From Rheum nobile (Eukaryota; Streptophyta; Magnoliopsida; Caryophyllales; Polygonaceae), in the NCBI GenBank assembly GCA_027886185.1, contig WOAB01000056.1, forward strand, positions 13,764,001 to 13,828,000: 64,000 bases of DNA. Reading direction: 5' to 3'. Below the pieces are notes generated by a model. It was given only the letters and a program-made list of their open reading frames with translations, made no database searches and was not told where the DNA came from. Within the stretch, counting starts at the first letter, position 1, and the number at the start of each line of letters is the position of its first letter. Made by a program: the position numbers and the translations under genes. Below are positions 23,661 to 35,528 of this stretch, piece after piece.

Positions 23661-24317
23661 ATCGGCTTATTGGCCCATTTTTTAATGGGCTTATAGACCC
23701 AATTAACAATTCACAAATTTGACCCAAATTAGTATTTTTGAAAGTTTTTGACTTATCTGTACTCTTAACTTTTAATGGGCTTAATTAATGCCAATTTAAT
23801 ACTTAATACTTTAATGACAATTATGAGAATTTAGTGAGTTTATTTTGGCCGTTTAGGCCCAAAAGTAAACATGTAATGGGCTTCTTGGCCCATTACATGT
23901 TTATTAATATTAATGACACTGGTCAAATTAAATGGACTTATAGGCCCAAGTACAAAAGAACCGAAAATAAAATAGATGGACAATTACAAATGGTTTAATG
24001 GGCTTCCAATTGGTTTCTGTAATTAGAAGGTATTTGTATTTTTTTAAAATAAAAAACCTAAAGGTTCCAAATACATCTATAAATGCGTAAACCCTATCAC
24101 TTATCACTTCCATTCTTTCATTATTGCCGTTTTGCTTTCTCTCTCTCCTTTCCTCTGACGCTTGAAGCTTCAAAATTTCTTTCCTTTTCAATAATACAGA
24201 TCCATGTAGATTTCTATTTATAGCTTCAGACTTCGCCGTTTCTTCATCAGATCCACCACAGGGGTTTCACATAAAAAAAAGTAAGTTCTTAACTTTCTAT
24301 TTAACATGCAAATGTAA

Positions 24318-24429
<112 letters not shown>

Positions 24430-24756
24430 CGCGATCGCGATCTCGATCTCTCTCGATGCTATTTTTTCTCCGTTCTTTCTTATGTACATCAAATATGAAA
24501 ATTCATTGTATTGTTAGTTACTATATTGCTTTACGTATTGGAGACATATAACATGTTCCCTCACCCGATGAAAAACTTCTGTGACATGTAGGTTTTTCAA
24601 AGGAGACAATCATTGGAGAGATACAATCATATATTATGTGCAGATAATCGTTACAGTAGTTGGCAAGAGGTGCTTATAGTAATTGACATCAAAAGTTAAC
24701 AATAGGATTCTACTTCATTTTAATATGCATATTTCTTTCTTATCTTATTTTGTTAG

Positions 24757-24912
24757 GTTGAAGCTGCATGCAAGGAAGATCCTGAGGGCTTGGTGCTCAA
24801 GTTAGAAGAAAAAGGGGTTGTCTCTGCAGCTTTGGAAGTTGCTGAAAGTGCAGGTTTATCAATTGATTTGCGTAGAGAATTGTAGGGTCGACAACTTGTA
24901 AAGCTTCTTGTA
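24757..24912 (+). pseudogene. Captured exon fragment, ZFYVE26/spastizin-like by recall
   Basis: After a good splice acceptor (TTTTGTTAG at 24748-24756) one frame reads KEDPEGL, then ALEVAESAGLSIDLRREL. TAG follows at 24883-24885, and then GRQLVKLL in the same frame. I recall this text from a plant zinc-finger FYVE domain protein related to spastizin (ZFYVE26); the identity needs a search. Relatives have glutamine at the stop, so CAG has become TAG. No neighbouring exon was recognised. A single host exon inside a Helitron is a typical gene-fragment capture, and it lies antisense to the Helitron. Confidence 0.55.
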
Positions 24913-24915
24913 ATA

Positions 24916-24972
<57 letters not shown>

Positions 24973-25420
24973 GAAATGCTCTACCCCTATTGAATAATAT
25001 TGTTCTTTTGTCATTCTTTATTGTCTGATATGAATCAAAACAATGATTTTATATGAATTGTTCTCTTCTTGTTCATTGATTTGGAAGTTTAAAAACATTA
25101 TAATTTGACATAGATTATTTTTTAAAGAAAGTAAGCATTTTGCTTACATACGCTTCTTTCTTTGATTATTTTTTTGTTTAAGTCTGATATCTATTATTGG
25201 CATGAATTGATTAAAAGAAGACAAATGAAAATTTTATCTATTTCAGAATTTTATATTTCTGTGCTCAGTCACTTTAAATGGACTTATTGGCCCATGTAAT
25301 GTTTAATAATATATTAATGAGCTTGATAAAATTTAATGGGTTTAGAGGCCTAAATACATAATTCATAACTTTGTATGTGCAACCCAATATGTATAATAAC
25401 ATATAATTGTTATGATTGCT

Positions 25421-25490
25421 TAAGCCCTAACTTGCTTAAACCCTAACTTGAAACCCTAACCCTACCCATAACCCTAACCCTAAATCCCAA
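25421..25490 (+). repeat. Degenerate telomere-like repeat tract
   Basis: About eight CCCTAA-type motifs in 70 bp (CCCTAAC, AAACCCTAAC, ACCCTAACCCTAAA) with variable spacers. It could be an enlarged telo-box cluster or an interstitial telomere-like insertion. Confidence 0.7.
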
Positions 25491-27560
25491 ATCTCAAATT
25501 AAATCATTCTGGCAAAACAGTTTTTGATCCTTTTATTAATATTTGTAAGTCCTACTATACAATATTCATCTTTGTAATTTATTTCCTCAATCTGATTGCA
25601 TGTGAGCACGAGTTGGCCCTGTTAACAAAATTTAAGAGTACATTGGAAATATCAAGTACAAAATGCTCATATTCTGCAAGGTAGTTATTCTGGCAAAACA
25701 GTTTATATTATTTGTATTAAATAATATTGTAATCACTGATCCCTAGACTTTTGCCATCATAGGTATCAAGATATAACTAGAAATTAGATATCTAAAATGT
25801 GAAGTTTAGTTTGATAATATTCTGAAAGGTATGCCTCCTGACCTTTTTACTTAGCTTATTTATATTTATTAAATCATTCACTTATATTTTAATTACTGAC
25901 TTTTTTTTCATAACAGGTTTAACATTAAAACATCCAAGGTTGTTGGTTCTGATACGAGGTCCAAATTGAATTTCAACCTATATAATCATGTCATGGTTCT
26001 CACTCTTGAGATATTACATCAACATATCTTAAATTACTATATATTTATAATATTGATCTAACTTATGTCTTCTTGTCCTAGTAAGCCATGTTGGACCTCA
26101 TATTGGAGTCATTGAACAAATTTTAAGGATAAAAATAAACTTGAAAGAGATGTAAAGGTATGTTCACTATACTAAGTTTTTTTCTCATAGAGTAGTGTAA
26201 GTAGTTGATCTATAATAGTTACTTTCATTAGCTTAGAAGTAAATAATAGGAAATAACTCAAAAGTGCAATTAAAAAGCTAAAACAATGTCTTGATATTAC
26301 CTAAGAGGATGAAAGGATGAGATGTTGTCTGTGCTATTATTATCTGAGAGGAAGAAAGGATGAAAGCATGTACAATCAAAGTCATTTACAGAATAATTAT
26401 TACATTGCCAAGTTCTAAAAGGATGAAAGACCAAAATTGTGGGGGTTAAATTGTTATGAAAGACATATTTTTACATATCAATGAATGGGAAACAATAAAG
26501 TTTGCAGAATTACCTTGTAAATAGGTCAATACGGTTTGTTGTTTGTATTGAATTGTCTAGTTGCTTGTATTGAAATTGACTGAGAGGCTGGCTATATATT
26601 TTCATTATGCCATGTATTTTCAGTAATAGATCTATTTTAATTTTTGGAAATCATATATTTTCATTACCATATATTCAACCATATATTTTATGTGATTCTG
26701 TGATATTCTGCCTTTTATTTTGAGCATCTTTTTAATTCTGTAATAGTTTGGGTATGTTTTCATTGTCAAGTTCATTTTTAAATTTATGGGAAATTCGTTT
26801 TTAAATTTATGGGAAATATAGATTCTTGGTGCATTATATTTGGACATATATTTTATGTGATATTATGCCATTTATTGTGCAGTTTTTTGTTTTTTCGTAA
26901 TATTTTTTCATATGGATGTTTATGGACAAGTTTGTACCAGCTTGATTTGCAGAATATGTGAACTGAGGCAGCATTTTTAAAGATTTGTGTATTGTTTGTG
27001 GCATAATTAATTTGTATTATTGTCTTATTTAAGTTGATTTGTTTGTGGTTGTCTTTCAATCTCTAATATTAAGCAGGTTTATTTATTTGTATTATTTTCA
27101 GTTTTAGGTTGATTTTTTTTGTGGTTCAGGTTGTCTTTCAAGCTTTAATATGTGCAGGTTTAGTTATTTAGCAATGTGTTAGCATGCAGGTTTAGAGCTT
27201 GCAATTTTTTGCAGGCTGCTATCTGTTTTGACATGCTTCAAATTTTTGCATGTTAGTTATTAGTTGGTTAATATCTTACAATAATTTTTACACTGGAAAA
27301 AAAGGGTTTTGAATTTATTTTAGTTTATATAAATCATGGATTGTACAATTATTTTATTTTGATTTTTTTTTCCAATTATTCATGGTTATAGATTTGGTTC
27401 TATTCAAAAAATTTATTTCGGAATATTAACTGGTGAATTTGTACAAAGATTTATATTTACAAAGATTTATGATATACTAAAAAAAAGAACAACCAAATCC
27501 GGCTAAAATAGGCTAAAATAACCGATTCTTGATTTTATTAATTTTTTAAATATACAACCA
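25491..27560. other. AT-rich Helitron interior without a recognisable gene
   Basis: There are no long open frames on either strand. Short repeated phrases (TTTAAATTTATGGGAAAT near 26775-26820, GCAGGTTTA near 27075-27190) suggest local duplication. Near 27577 lies GACACGTGTC, a palindrome with a G-box core, close to the Helitron 5' end. Confidence 0.6.
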
Positions 27561-27686
27561 AAAAAATAGTTCCTTGACACGTGTCCAAAACAATTCGACT
27601 GTGACACATGTCAGCGAAAAATGCGGGTGCAATATGGGGGCGCGTGCTGCTCAGTCACATTTCTGGTTTAGTTATTATATAGTAGA

Positions 27687-28042
27687 TTAATTGGAACACA
27701 TGCAAACACTTAAATACACAATTTAAATTTTTGATTGGAAAAATACGATGATATTAATTTTTACAATATCTTTTGTCAAATAAATTAACTAAATTTCTTT
27801 TGATTCGATAATTTTGTAGTGCAAATTAGCTACAAAACTTAATTTTGCTCATTTATTTAAGGAAAACATAGTGATATATGTTTATCGATAAAACTAATAT
27901 TTAACCTTTTATTTTATCAATCTCTAAGAGATAAAAATTTCATTTATTTGGGTTATTACAATAACCCTAATTATAAGACATAGTATAAAATTTTAAAATT
28001 TCGCATCGGGCCTCCAAAATTCATTGACGGTCCTATCGGTGA
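27687..28042. other. AT-rich flank between Helitron and next element
   Basis: No gene, RNA or repeat structure was recognised. The four bases GTGA at 28039-28042 are the left copy of the next element's target duplication. Confidence 0.6.
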
Positions 28043-29549
28043 TGATAACAGGAATTTATCGTTCTAATTCCTACTATGCAAAATATCCAAACAAACCTTA
28101 AACCGTAGTCCTAGGTAAGTAAATGTCGAATCCACAGGGAGGCGGATTATATCTTAATATGCAATTTGTATGTCAAACTAAAGTAACCAAATGTGGGTTT
28201 TGTGAGTTTTGTAAGTTCTAAACATGCAAAAGGTAAACAAGCTAAAGAGTTGTGAAATCAGTGATGGGAAAAGCACTTAGTCAAACAACATTCACTATTC
28301 GTATGACAAGTTGATCCTAGATACTCATTCAAAATCTCATGCAATGGAAATTCTAATTCATTTTCAGATATAACTAATAGCACAACCAGATACTATTAGC
28401 ACTAACTAATTAAACAACCCTGAAACTATCAAGATTCAGTTCAACATCAGCGTTAAGAATAGGAATATAGTTGGATACAATTCTAGCATAAAACAACCAG
28501 CTTTTATCCTAGAATGTAAATCAGTTCTCTTCTGCATAAGACTAGCACAACCAGATACTAGTACGATGTAGTTGCTACTCTGAAATAGATATGCTCAACC
28601 AGTAACAATCTAAATCTAGCAATAGATCAATAACGACAAACCCTAGTTGCGTCCAAATAGAGATTATCAATATCAATCATAAGCAACTTAAGCAAGAGAA
28701 AGATAAAAACCATGCAATAGATTAAGGAACGAGAATCCCACAACTTAATCAAAATGAAAGCTTCAGCGTCTGACTAAGCCAGGGAGGCTTAGTTCTTCAT
28801 AGCAAATACGTAGAATGAAATTAGGGTTCGAGAGAGAATAAGATGATAGATAGGCAAACAAGCCTTTTTTCAACCCTTAAATACTAAAGGAAATAAAGTT
28901 AAGTTAACCTAAAACGAAATAATAAAAAGTAATAAAATAATGCAAATAAAGAAACGGCGCGCGGACTTCAGACATCGGCGGCGGTCGCCGCATCTCCCAC
29001 GGCGGGCGCCGTAATCGCGATTGGCGCCGCAATTAAACGACGGGCGCCGTGGTCACTTCGTAGCCAAGGTCGGTGGAAAGCCAATTGCGGCGGGCGCAGT
29101 AAGGTTCACGGCGGGCACCGTAATTACGGCGGTCGCCGTCTTTGTACGGCGGTCGCCGTTCTTCGATTCAGCTCCTGCGACACTTCCGTAAAAATGCAAT
29201 AACTTTTGATTCCCAACTCGGATCGCACTCATATTTTGAGGACTTGCAGTAGACTTCAAAAGCTAACTCCTCGAATTGGAATCACTCCATTTGGACATCG
29301 GAGTAGAGAGAACGAACCAATTGAATTCAGCCTATGGTTCTTCTACTCTTCATTGCACTCCTCTTCCTCGTCTTCTCATGTGGTTTCTTCCTCAGTGTCT
29401 CATATGATATCCAAAACCGCTCAAACACCTCCAAATACACCAACTTCGCCCCCAAACTCCATACACATGAATGTGTCTTAATCTACCCGAATGGCACCAA
29501 TAAAACCTCTAATGACTCTTACTTAAGCCCTACAAAGTAGTGCTTATCA
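28043..29549. mobile_element. TG..CA-bounded element with 4-bp duplication, class uncertain
   Basis: Begins TGATAACAGG and ends GCTTATCA, giving 6-bp inverted ends TGATAA/TTATCA. GTGA flanks both sides (28039-28042 and 29550-29553). TG..CA ends with a short duplication fit a solo LTR or a small LTR-derived element, but no internal LTR pair, primer site or coding region was found. Inside are short repeats like AGCACAACCAGATACTA (near 28378 and 28545) and a palindrome cluster. Confidence 0.6.
28955..29165. repeat. GC-rich cluster of short palindromes
   Basis: Within 210 bp there are at least eight variants of ACGGCGGKCGCCGT, for example ACGGCGGGCGCCGT (28999-29012), ACGGCGGTCGCCGT twice near 29136-29160, and imperfect ones between. 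The block is GC-rich in an AT-rich element and dense in CpG. Confidence 0.85.
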
Positions 29550-30362
29550 GTGACAAAGACGAGCCCACTGACGAAGATGAGGCTACGTCGCGACAGGGGA
29601 CAGAGCGAGCCGACTTGATTGAAGGAGGCCGCGCGTTGTTTCTTTCGTTGGACGACCGCGACGACAATGGTGTTGGACATCTGCATCGAATGTGTTGTTG
29701 GATGAGAGAGACAACAATGTTGAACGCTGCTGGAGACACCGAAGGTGGTGTTGAGTGCGAAATCATGTATGATTTGGTGTTAGGGCATTGGCAAGAAAGA
29801 AAAGACTACAAAATGTTAGGGTTGCAATTTAGGGTTTACGAGTCAGTTCAGAAATTAGGGATTCAGATGATAAAATCAATATAGAGATTTGGATTAAGAT
29901 TGAACCAACTTAGAGATTTGATTGAAAATCAGGATGTATGGTCCAAATTTAGGAAATTGAAGACTAGAATTTGGGAATTTATGTAAACATCATGATTTAG
30001 ACATTTGACCTTATTAAATCATGCAGATTGTTACCCTTTTGTATTTTCTTTTCATTTAGATTTGTAATTCAATATAACTGGCTCATTGTAGTAGTATTTA
30101 TGTCTTATAGTTGGGTCTAAATAAAGCAAGAAACTAAAAAACATTCCTACAAGCTTAGGCTATTACATTTGTATATTGCTTATCAAGAATATTACTTTTG
30201 TATATTTTGACAAATTTAACCCCCACTTAGTGAAAATCTCGCGTTCGTCACTCTATGGGTCTGCTCAGTATTATACGTATTCCTACTTCATCATCTTTCA
30301 AGTGTTCAATTCCTAGAATAAGTACTCGGGTGGAGTGTTCGGCTTGGACTACTTCAAAACAC
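29550..30362. other. Unassigned sequence with a 114-codon open frame
   Basis: An open frame on + (about 29540-29884) is acidic at its start and matches nothing I recognise. It begins inside the neighbouring element, so its first codons cannot be native. The remainder is AT-rich. Confidence 0.3.
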
Positions 30363-30365
30363 TTA

Positions 30366-30669
30366 GGGCTCGTTTGGTATGATCCGGGAATGGGGTTGGA
30401 ATCGGAATGTGAATTAGAATGATGAATGTCTCATTCCCATAGCTTATTGTTTGGTATGCTTTCGTGACGAAAAAGACGAGAGAGATGAGTGTAGTTTATT
30501 TTGGAATGACACATACCTTGCATTTTCCATTGGAATCAAATTGTTCTTGTAGGTTGGAATGAACCATTCCAAGGAATTAAACCGATTCATTTTTTTTCCT
30601 AACCAAACACAAATACTGGAATGATCCATTTCGATTCCTCATTCCCTTGGAATCAAACCAAACAGGGCC
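30366..30669. mobile_element. Tourist-like (PIF/Harbinger) MITE
   Basis: 304 bp with inverted ends GGGCTCGTTTGGT and ACCAAACAGGGCC, flanked by TTA on both sides (30363-30365, 30670-30672). The TTA duplication and the GGGCCTGTTTGGT-type ends are diagnostic of Tourist MITEs. No coding. Confidence 0.88.
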
Positions 30670-30672
30670 TTA

Positions 30673-31306
30673 ATCCTTCTTCTAAGTGCTTTCATCCACT
30701 TAAAAATGACCCCCTTGCTTTCCTCTACTTATCAAAACCTTATTTGTTCCTCTTTCCATTTGCTACCCTCAACATATCTTCCCGTGGAGGCTGAACGAAA
30801 CTGCTCATCATCGAATTTCTGGACGTAAGCTCGTGATTTTTTTTTCCATTTGCGATTCTTTCCACAAATCTTCCCTCTTTAGCTCGCTCCTTCGACGTCT
30901 AGGCTCAAATTCTTGTTTTAGGGGTTAGGGTTTAATTTCGTACTTGAATGGGAAAGCATAACCAAAATAAAATCGGGATTTATGGGTTGATTTATAGGTT
31001 GATGATTCTTTCCACAAAATTGCGGTATCTTCCCGTTTAGGGGGATTCGGTTTTGGCCCTCTGTTTTTCTAGGATGATTTCATGGATCGGTATGGTTAGG
31101 GTTTTGGATATATCATTTTTTTAGGTTTTAAATGGATTTCCTCATTTTGTGGTGAATTGAAGAACAATTTCTCTGCAGATGAATTGAGCACTTGTGTGGG
31201 AGGAGGAAGACATGTGTAGCCAAAAGCTAATTATGGGAGATGAAACTTCACGTGCATCTGGAAAAAAAAATTGATATATGTACTTTTTGGTAATTTTGTT
31301 CTTTCA
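30673..31306. other. Unassigned region, possibly 5' part of a decayed gene
   Basis: T-rich leader-like sequence with TTAGGGTTTAAT-type text near 30922; no open frame or domain was recognised. Confidence 0.3.
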
Positions 31307-31784
31307 TTTTTAAAACGGGAGCGCTAGATATGCTCAAATTTTGTACCTTTTACGCTAAAAAATGTCACGCATACGTAACGCGAGGGCGGGAACATGTCAC
31401 AGTCACGCAAAGCGTAAGTGTGACATTTTATTGGATATCCGATTTTGCGGAACAAAAAATCACAAAAGGGTCACGGTCACACAATGCATGACTGTGACTA
31501 TTTTAATATAAAAAATATTTTAATAAAAAAAGTCACGTCCTTAAAAAAAAGTCAAAAAAAATATTAATATTTTTTTTATTATTAAAAAAAATTACTTATA
31601 AATTATTATTTTATTTTTTTAAATATTCTATATTTAAGATATGAGATTTAGAGTCTTTGGAAGCCTGAAAACAAGAAAAGACATGTTATAAACGCTCTAC
31701 GGGTTTCAAGATTAAGAGTATGAAAATAATAATTTTAATAAGAAAAGACATATCGTATTATTCGAATATCGGTTATACTAAATA

Positions 31785-32141
31785 CAATGTTCTAAAAGTT
31801 GCTAGGCGGAAGCTTAGCGGTGAGGGGGGGGGGGGGGGGCTAAGCGGATTAAAAATTAATGTGTGATCCATGTGATTATTTGACTATGTTCTTCCAAATC
31901 CATTAATTTTTATAAAATTATGTTGGGATGATGTTTGATATATAATAATTGGCCTTATTTCACAAAACCTTACCCAAAACTATATTCTATGCATTCATCA
32001 TCTCCTAAGATGTTGATGCTTCCACAACATCTGAGACTTCTTCTCGCCTAGACGGCCCTAGGCGGGATCTTAGGCGGTGGATGACCGCCTAACGCCTAGA
32101 CGGGGCCTAGGCGGCCCTAGGCGGGGATTTTTAGAACACTG
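31785..32141. mobile_element. hAT-type MITE
   Basis: Ends CAATGTTCTAAAA and TTTTTAGAACACTG are inverted. An exact 8-bp duplication ACTAAATA flanks it (31777-31784, 32142-32149). It contains a G17-18 run near 31830 and many CCTAGGCGG-type words. It is nested in the left arm of the Mutator-like element. Confidence 0.9.
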
Positions 32142-32449
32142 ACTAAATATAATGTAATCGAAACTTCATTGTCGTATTGTTCGAATATCGGTTATACTAA
32201 GGGCCCGTTCGGTGGCTCGTTTGTGAGGCAGCAAGCTTTCACTCCCTCACTGCCGATTTGCCGCGTTCGGTGGCTCGTTTGGGGGGAGTTGAAGGTAGAT
32301 GAAGGTAGTGGAAGCGAGTGGAGGAAAATGGAGATTTCCACTCCCTTACCGCCGATTTGGAACCGTCCCCCCCCCCCCCCCCCCCACGGTGAGCAACTCA
32401 GGGAGTGGAAGTGAAAGAAATCTTCCATTTTGCCCTTGAGATCCATCGT

Positions 32450-33580
32450 CACAAATCATTACTCCTCCTTCGACCCCTGTTGTCTCCTTTCTTTCGTGTT
32501 TCTCTTCGCAGCAGGTGGAAGCCTTCAAGCTCTGAACAATCACTGCATTTCCAAGCTCGGATCCCCCCGATTTTAAGGTAATTTTGCTTCGATCTTTGCT
32601 TGCTTGATCCCCTTATTAATAATTTTGTTGCTGGGATGAATGCTTGCTTGAATGTACACGAGAATGGGGAACTTGAAGCCCTAATCCCCTATTTTTTGTT
32701 TACCTGAGCTTCAAATTCGCTAGTGCCCTAATTTGCAATTCGGTTGAATGGTAAATTTGAGGACTTGAATTTGAGGGTTTATATGTCTCTGTATAAAATC
32801 GGTTGAATATATGTCTCTGGATAGAATTTTAGGGTTTATATGCTTGCTTATAATCCCTCTCTCTTCAAAGCATAATTAATTGGTCCATTTTTTGCTTGAA
32901 AGTTTGCCATTTTTGGGGCTTGAAAGCTTGCCATTTTAGTGGTTTGTATATTTTTATACAAACCACTTGTTGGTCTGTTGAACATAAATTTGAGGGTTTG
33001 AAATTTGAGGGTTTGTATCTTGAATATATGTCTCTGCATAAAAAATGGATGTCTTGAAAGTCTGCTGAATATATCACTTGTTGGTCTGTTGAACATAAGT
33101 TATGTTGAATGGGAAATTTATTTGTCTTTTAGGAGTGGGAATCTGTAAATGGATGTCTTGAACCAAAATCCAAAGTATTATAAGTTTGAATTTTGTTTTC
33201 TATGGCCGTGTTTTTTGTGGTGTTGAGCAAAGAATTCTCGGTGATGCTATATATAATTGATGTATGCTATATGCAGGAGCAACAATACTGGACAAGCTGG
33301 TGTGATAACTGGAATGGTTAATGAACAAGATTCAAGTATGTATGTGCAATTATTAGTTGATGTATATGTGTAGGAGCAACAAGATTCAAGTATTCACCTT
33401 TGTTAACATTCATGGTTAATCATTTTGTGACTTCTCAGTTGATGAGTTTGCATGTTGATGTGCTAATTCTGACTTTTTGATGTATGCTAGTACATAGTTT
33501 CCTTTTCATAGAAGACGCATTCATGTTCAGCTAATAAGATGTGTAATAAAATTGTGCAACTTCTTATCCAAAGTCCAACT
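32450..33580. other. Harbinger interior without a clear gene
   Basis: Leader-like sequence. A phrase near 32940-33100 is partly duplicated (CACTTGTTGGTCTGTTGAACATAA twice about 110 bp apart, near 32965 and 33076). No domain was recognised. Confidence 0.5.
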
Positions 33581-34214
33581 TCTGTTCTTTGTTTAACAAT
33601 GGCGTTAATGATGCGGTTCATGAAGAAGAGGAGTATGTTGGGCTCCCAAGAGATGTCCTTGAAACAATGACCGACTACAGCCCCAACAGCTCCAATCCTA
33701 GCATACCCGAGGAGCTTCAATGGTGACGGGTAAACCCTTTACCATCATGTGGCGTGATCGATCATAACATTAATATCTGAACTTATGCTTATTTATCTTC
33801 AAACCATATTTGTAGGAATATGATGTGTCAAGATTTGATGAACTTATCAATGGAATTGAAACCTCCCCGCGTGCACGCTTGATGCAACAAGCTGCCAGAG
33901 CACTGAGAGTGCACGTGGCTGAGCTTCAATTAGATCTTAACCAAGCACTCATCAATCATGAACAACTTAGCAGTGAACTACAAGAAGAGCGTGGCCAGGT
34001 GGCACATCTGGATGATGAGAACCAAGAACTAGCTGAGCATATATCCATACTAGCAACTTCAAACGTTCAGCTAGCGTTACACCGCGACACCCTCCTCGCT
34101 GCAAACATGGAGGTCACTGATGCTTCAAGGATTAGGCTATATTATGCTTTGGTGGTTACTATTCTTCTCGTACTAGTTGTTTTGTATATTGTCATCCGTT
34201 ATGCAATTCTGTAA
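33580..34214 (+). pseudogene. Coiled-coil, tail-anchored protein gene, broken
   Basis: Two exons can be read. The first (about 33580-33729) encodes an acidic stretch (HEEEEYVGLPRDVLETMTDY) and contains TGA at 33724-33726 just before a GTAAAC donor. An 86-bp intron follows, with acceptor TTTGTAG. The second exon (33816-34214) encodes about 130 residues. Its first 100 form a leucine- and glutamine-rich heptad-like coiled coil, and the last 25 or so are a single strongly hydrophobic segment (ALVVTILLVLVVLYIVI) with a two- or three-residue tail, as in tail-anchored membrane proteins. I do not recognise the family. No ATG start was found and upstream exons are unknown. It lies on the opposite strand to the transposase. 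Confidence 0.5.
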
Positions 34215-34551
34215 TTGATCTTTAGGGGAAATATTCAGGGAATCACATTTGTTGAATGCACCTGGGTCATAATTTTGCTACACTAATGTTCGGTCTATGT
34301 ATTGATTATTGGCCGAGACGTTATAAGTATATGTTGGTTGCATTGACTTTGATGGTTCTCCTTCTTTTATTTATGTTTATATGTGTGGTTTATTGTGATA
34401 TAAGATTGTGTCATAATATTGGTATAATAGTAAGCATCTTTACATATATAGTTCATACTTTATAGTTTTTTTATGAAAAGGGATATTCACATGTTAAGAA
34501 AAATAAAAAAGTCTATATACAAAATGTCAGAAGCTCTCTGTCTCACCTCTC

Positions 34552-34559
34552 TATATAAG
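34552..34559 (+). promoter_or_regulatory. TATA box upstream of the Agenet gene
   Basis: TATATAAG in a CTCTCTATATAAGGCC context, followed within 100 bp by a pyrimidine-rich leader and a possible mini-exon ATGTCGG (34648) with a GTAAGA donor at 34655. Confidence 0.5.
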
Positions 34560-35528
34560 GCCTTTCATCCTTTGTTTTTCCCTCAAATCCAGAAGTAAGG
34601 CAGCAAGACATCTCTACTTTACAACATACAAGCATAGTAGTCGAAGAATGTCGGGTAAGATTTCTACCTCTAGTATGGTTGTATATATATATGTGTGTGT
34701 GTAGGTGTTTATCCATAAGATTTGTACCTCTAGTTGTTGTACAAGTGACCTATTATTGTTTGCACATAGTTGTTGTACAAGTGACCTATCATTCAATTGG
34801 ATTAGTTTCCTTGAGGATCGTCACTGGTATGGTAATGGTAATGGTTGGCGTTGTTGGTGTTGTCGTTGTCTAGGAACTCAATGAGTGGTACTTGTCGGTA
34901 TGCGTTGTTGGTGTGGTGCTTTGTGTAGGAATGTACTTTTATCTTTCAAGTATTTGTAATGTACTTTTATCATCTCGTTGTGCGGTTTGTATTTTTGCAT
35001 CGTAGTCAATGATCATCTCGGTTGTGCGTTTTTAGCTATGTTTTGTAGTAAATGGTCATCATTTTGTTTTAGTTTGTGTACATTTTTTGATATGGTCTAA
35101 GAAGATGCTTCTCCTATGCTTTGGAGAAGGGCTCTATGTGATATTATCCTAAGCTAGGGAAGCTAAGCCCATGCATATATGTCTTGTCTTCACCTCCACT
35201 TTTGTCAATATGTCTAAAATGGAAGCTAGTGTATAGGTTTGTCTTAAATGGAACAAGTTTCATTACCTTGACCGATAGTATGTATATATTGTTATGTTTG
35301 TGGACAAGCTACTCACACACATTTGCATTAACAATTTGGGAGTGCTAAGCAAAAGAAGAAAAAGGGAGCCGAGAAACACACTTGCTTAATTCGTCAAGAA
35401 CATCACAAATCCGGTAAGAACATCATGAAAAATTGTATCTATGGTTTGTATGTTTCTAGACCTCTACAATATATACTTTTATTGCTCTACATATATGTCT
35501 TATTATTGTATGTTCTTAGATTTCCGAG

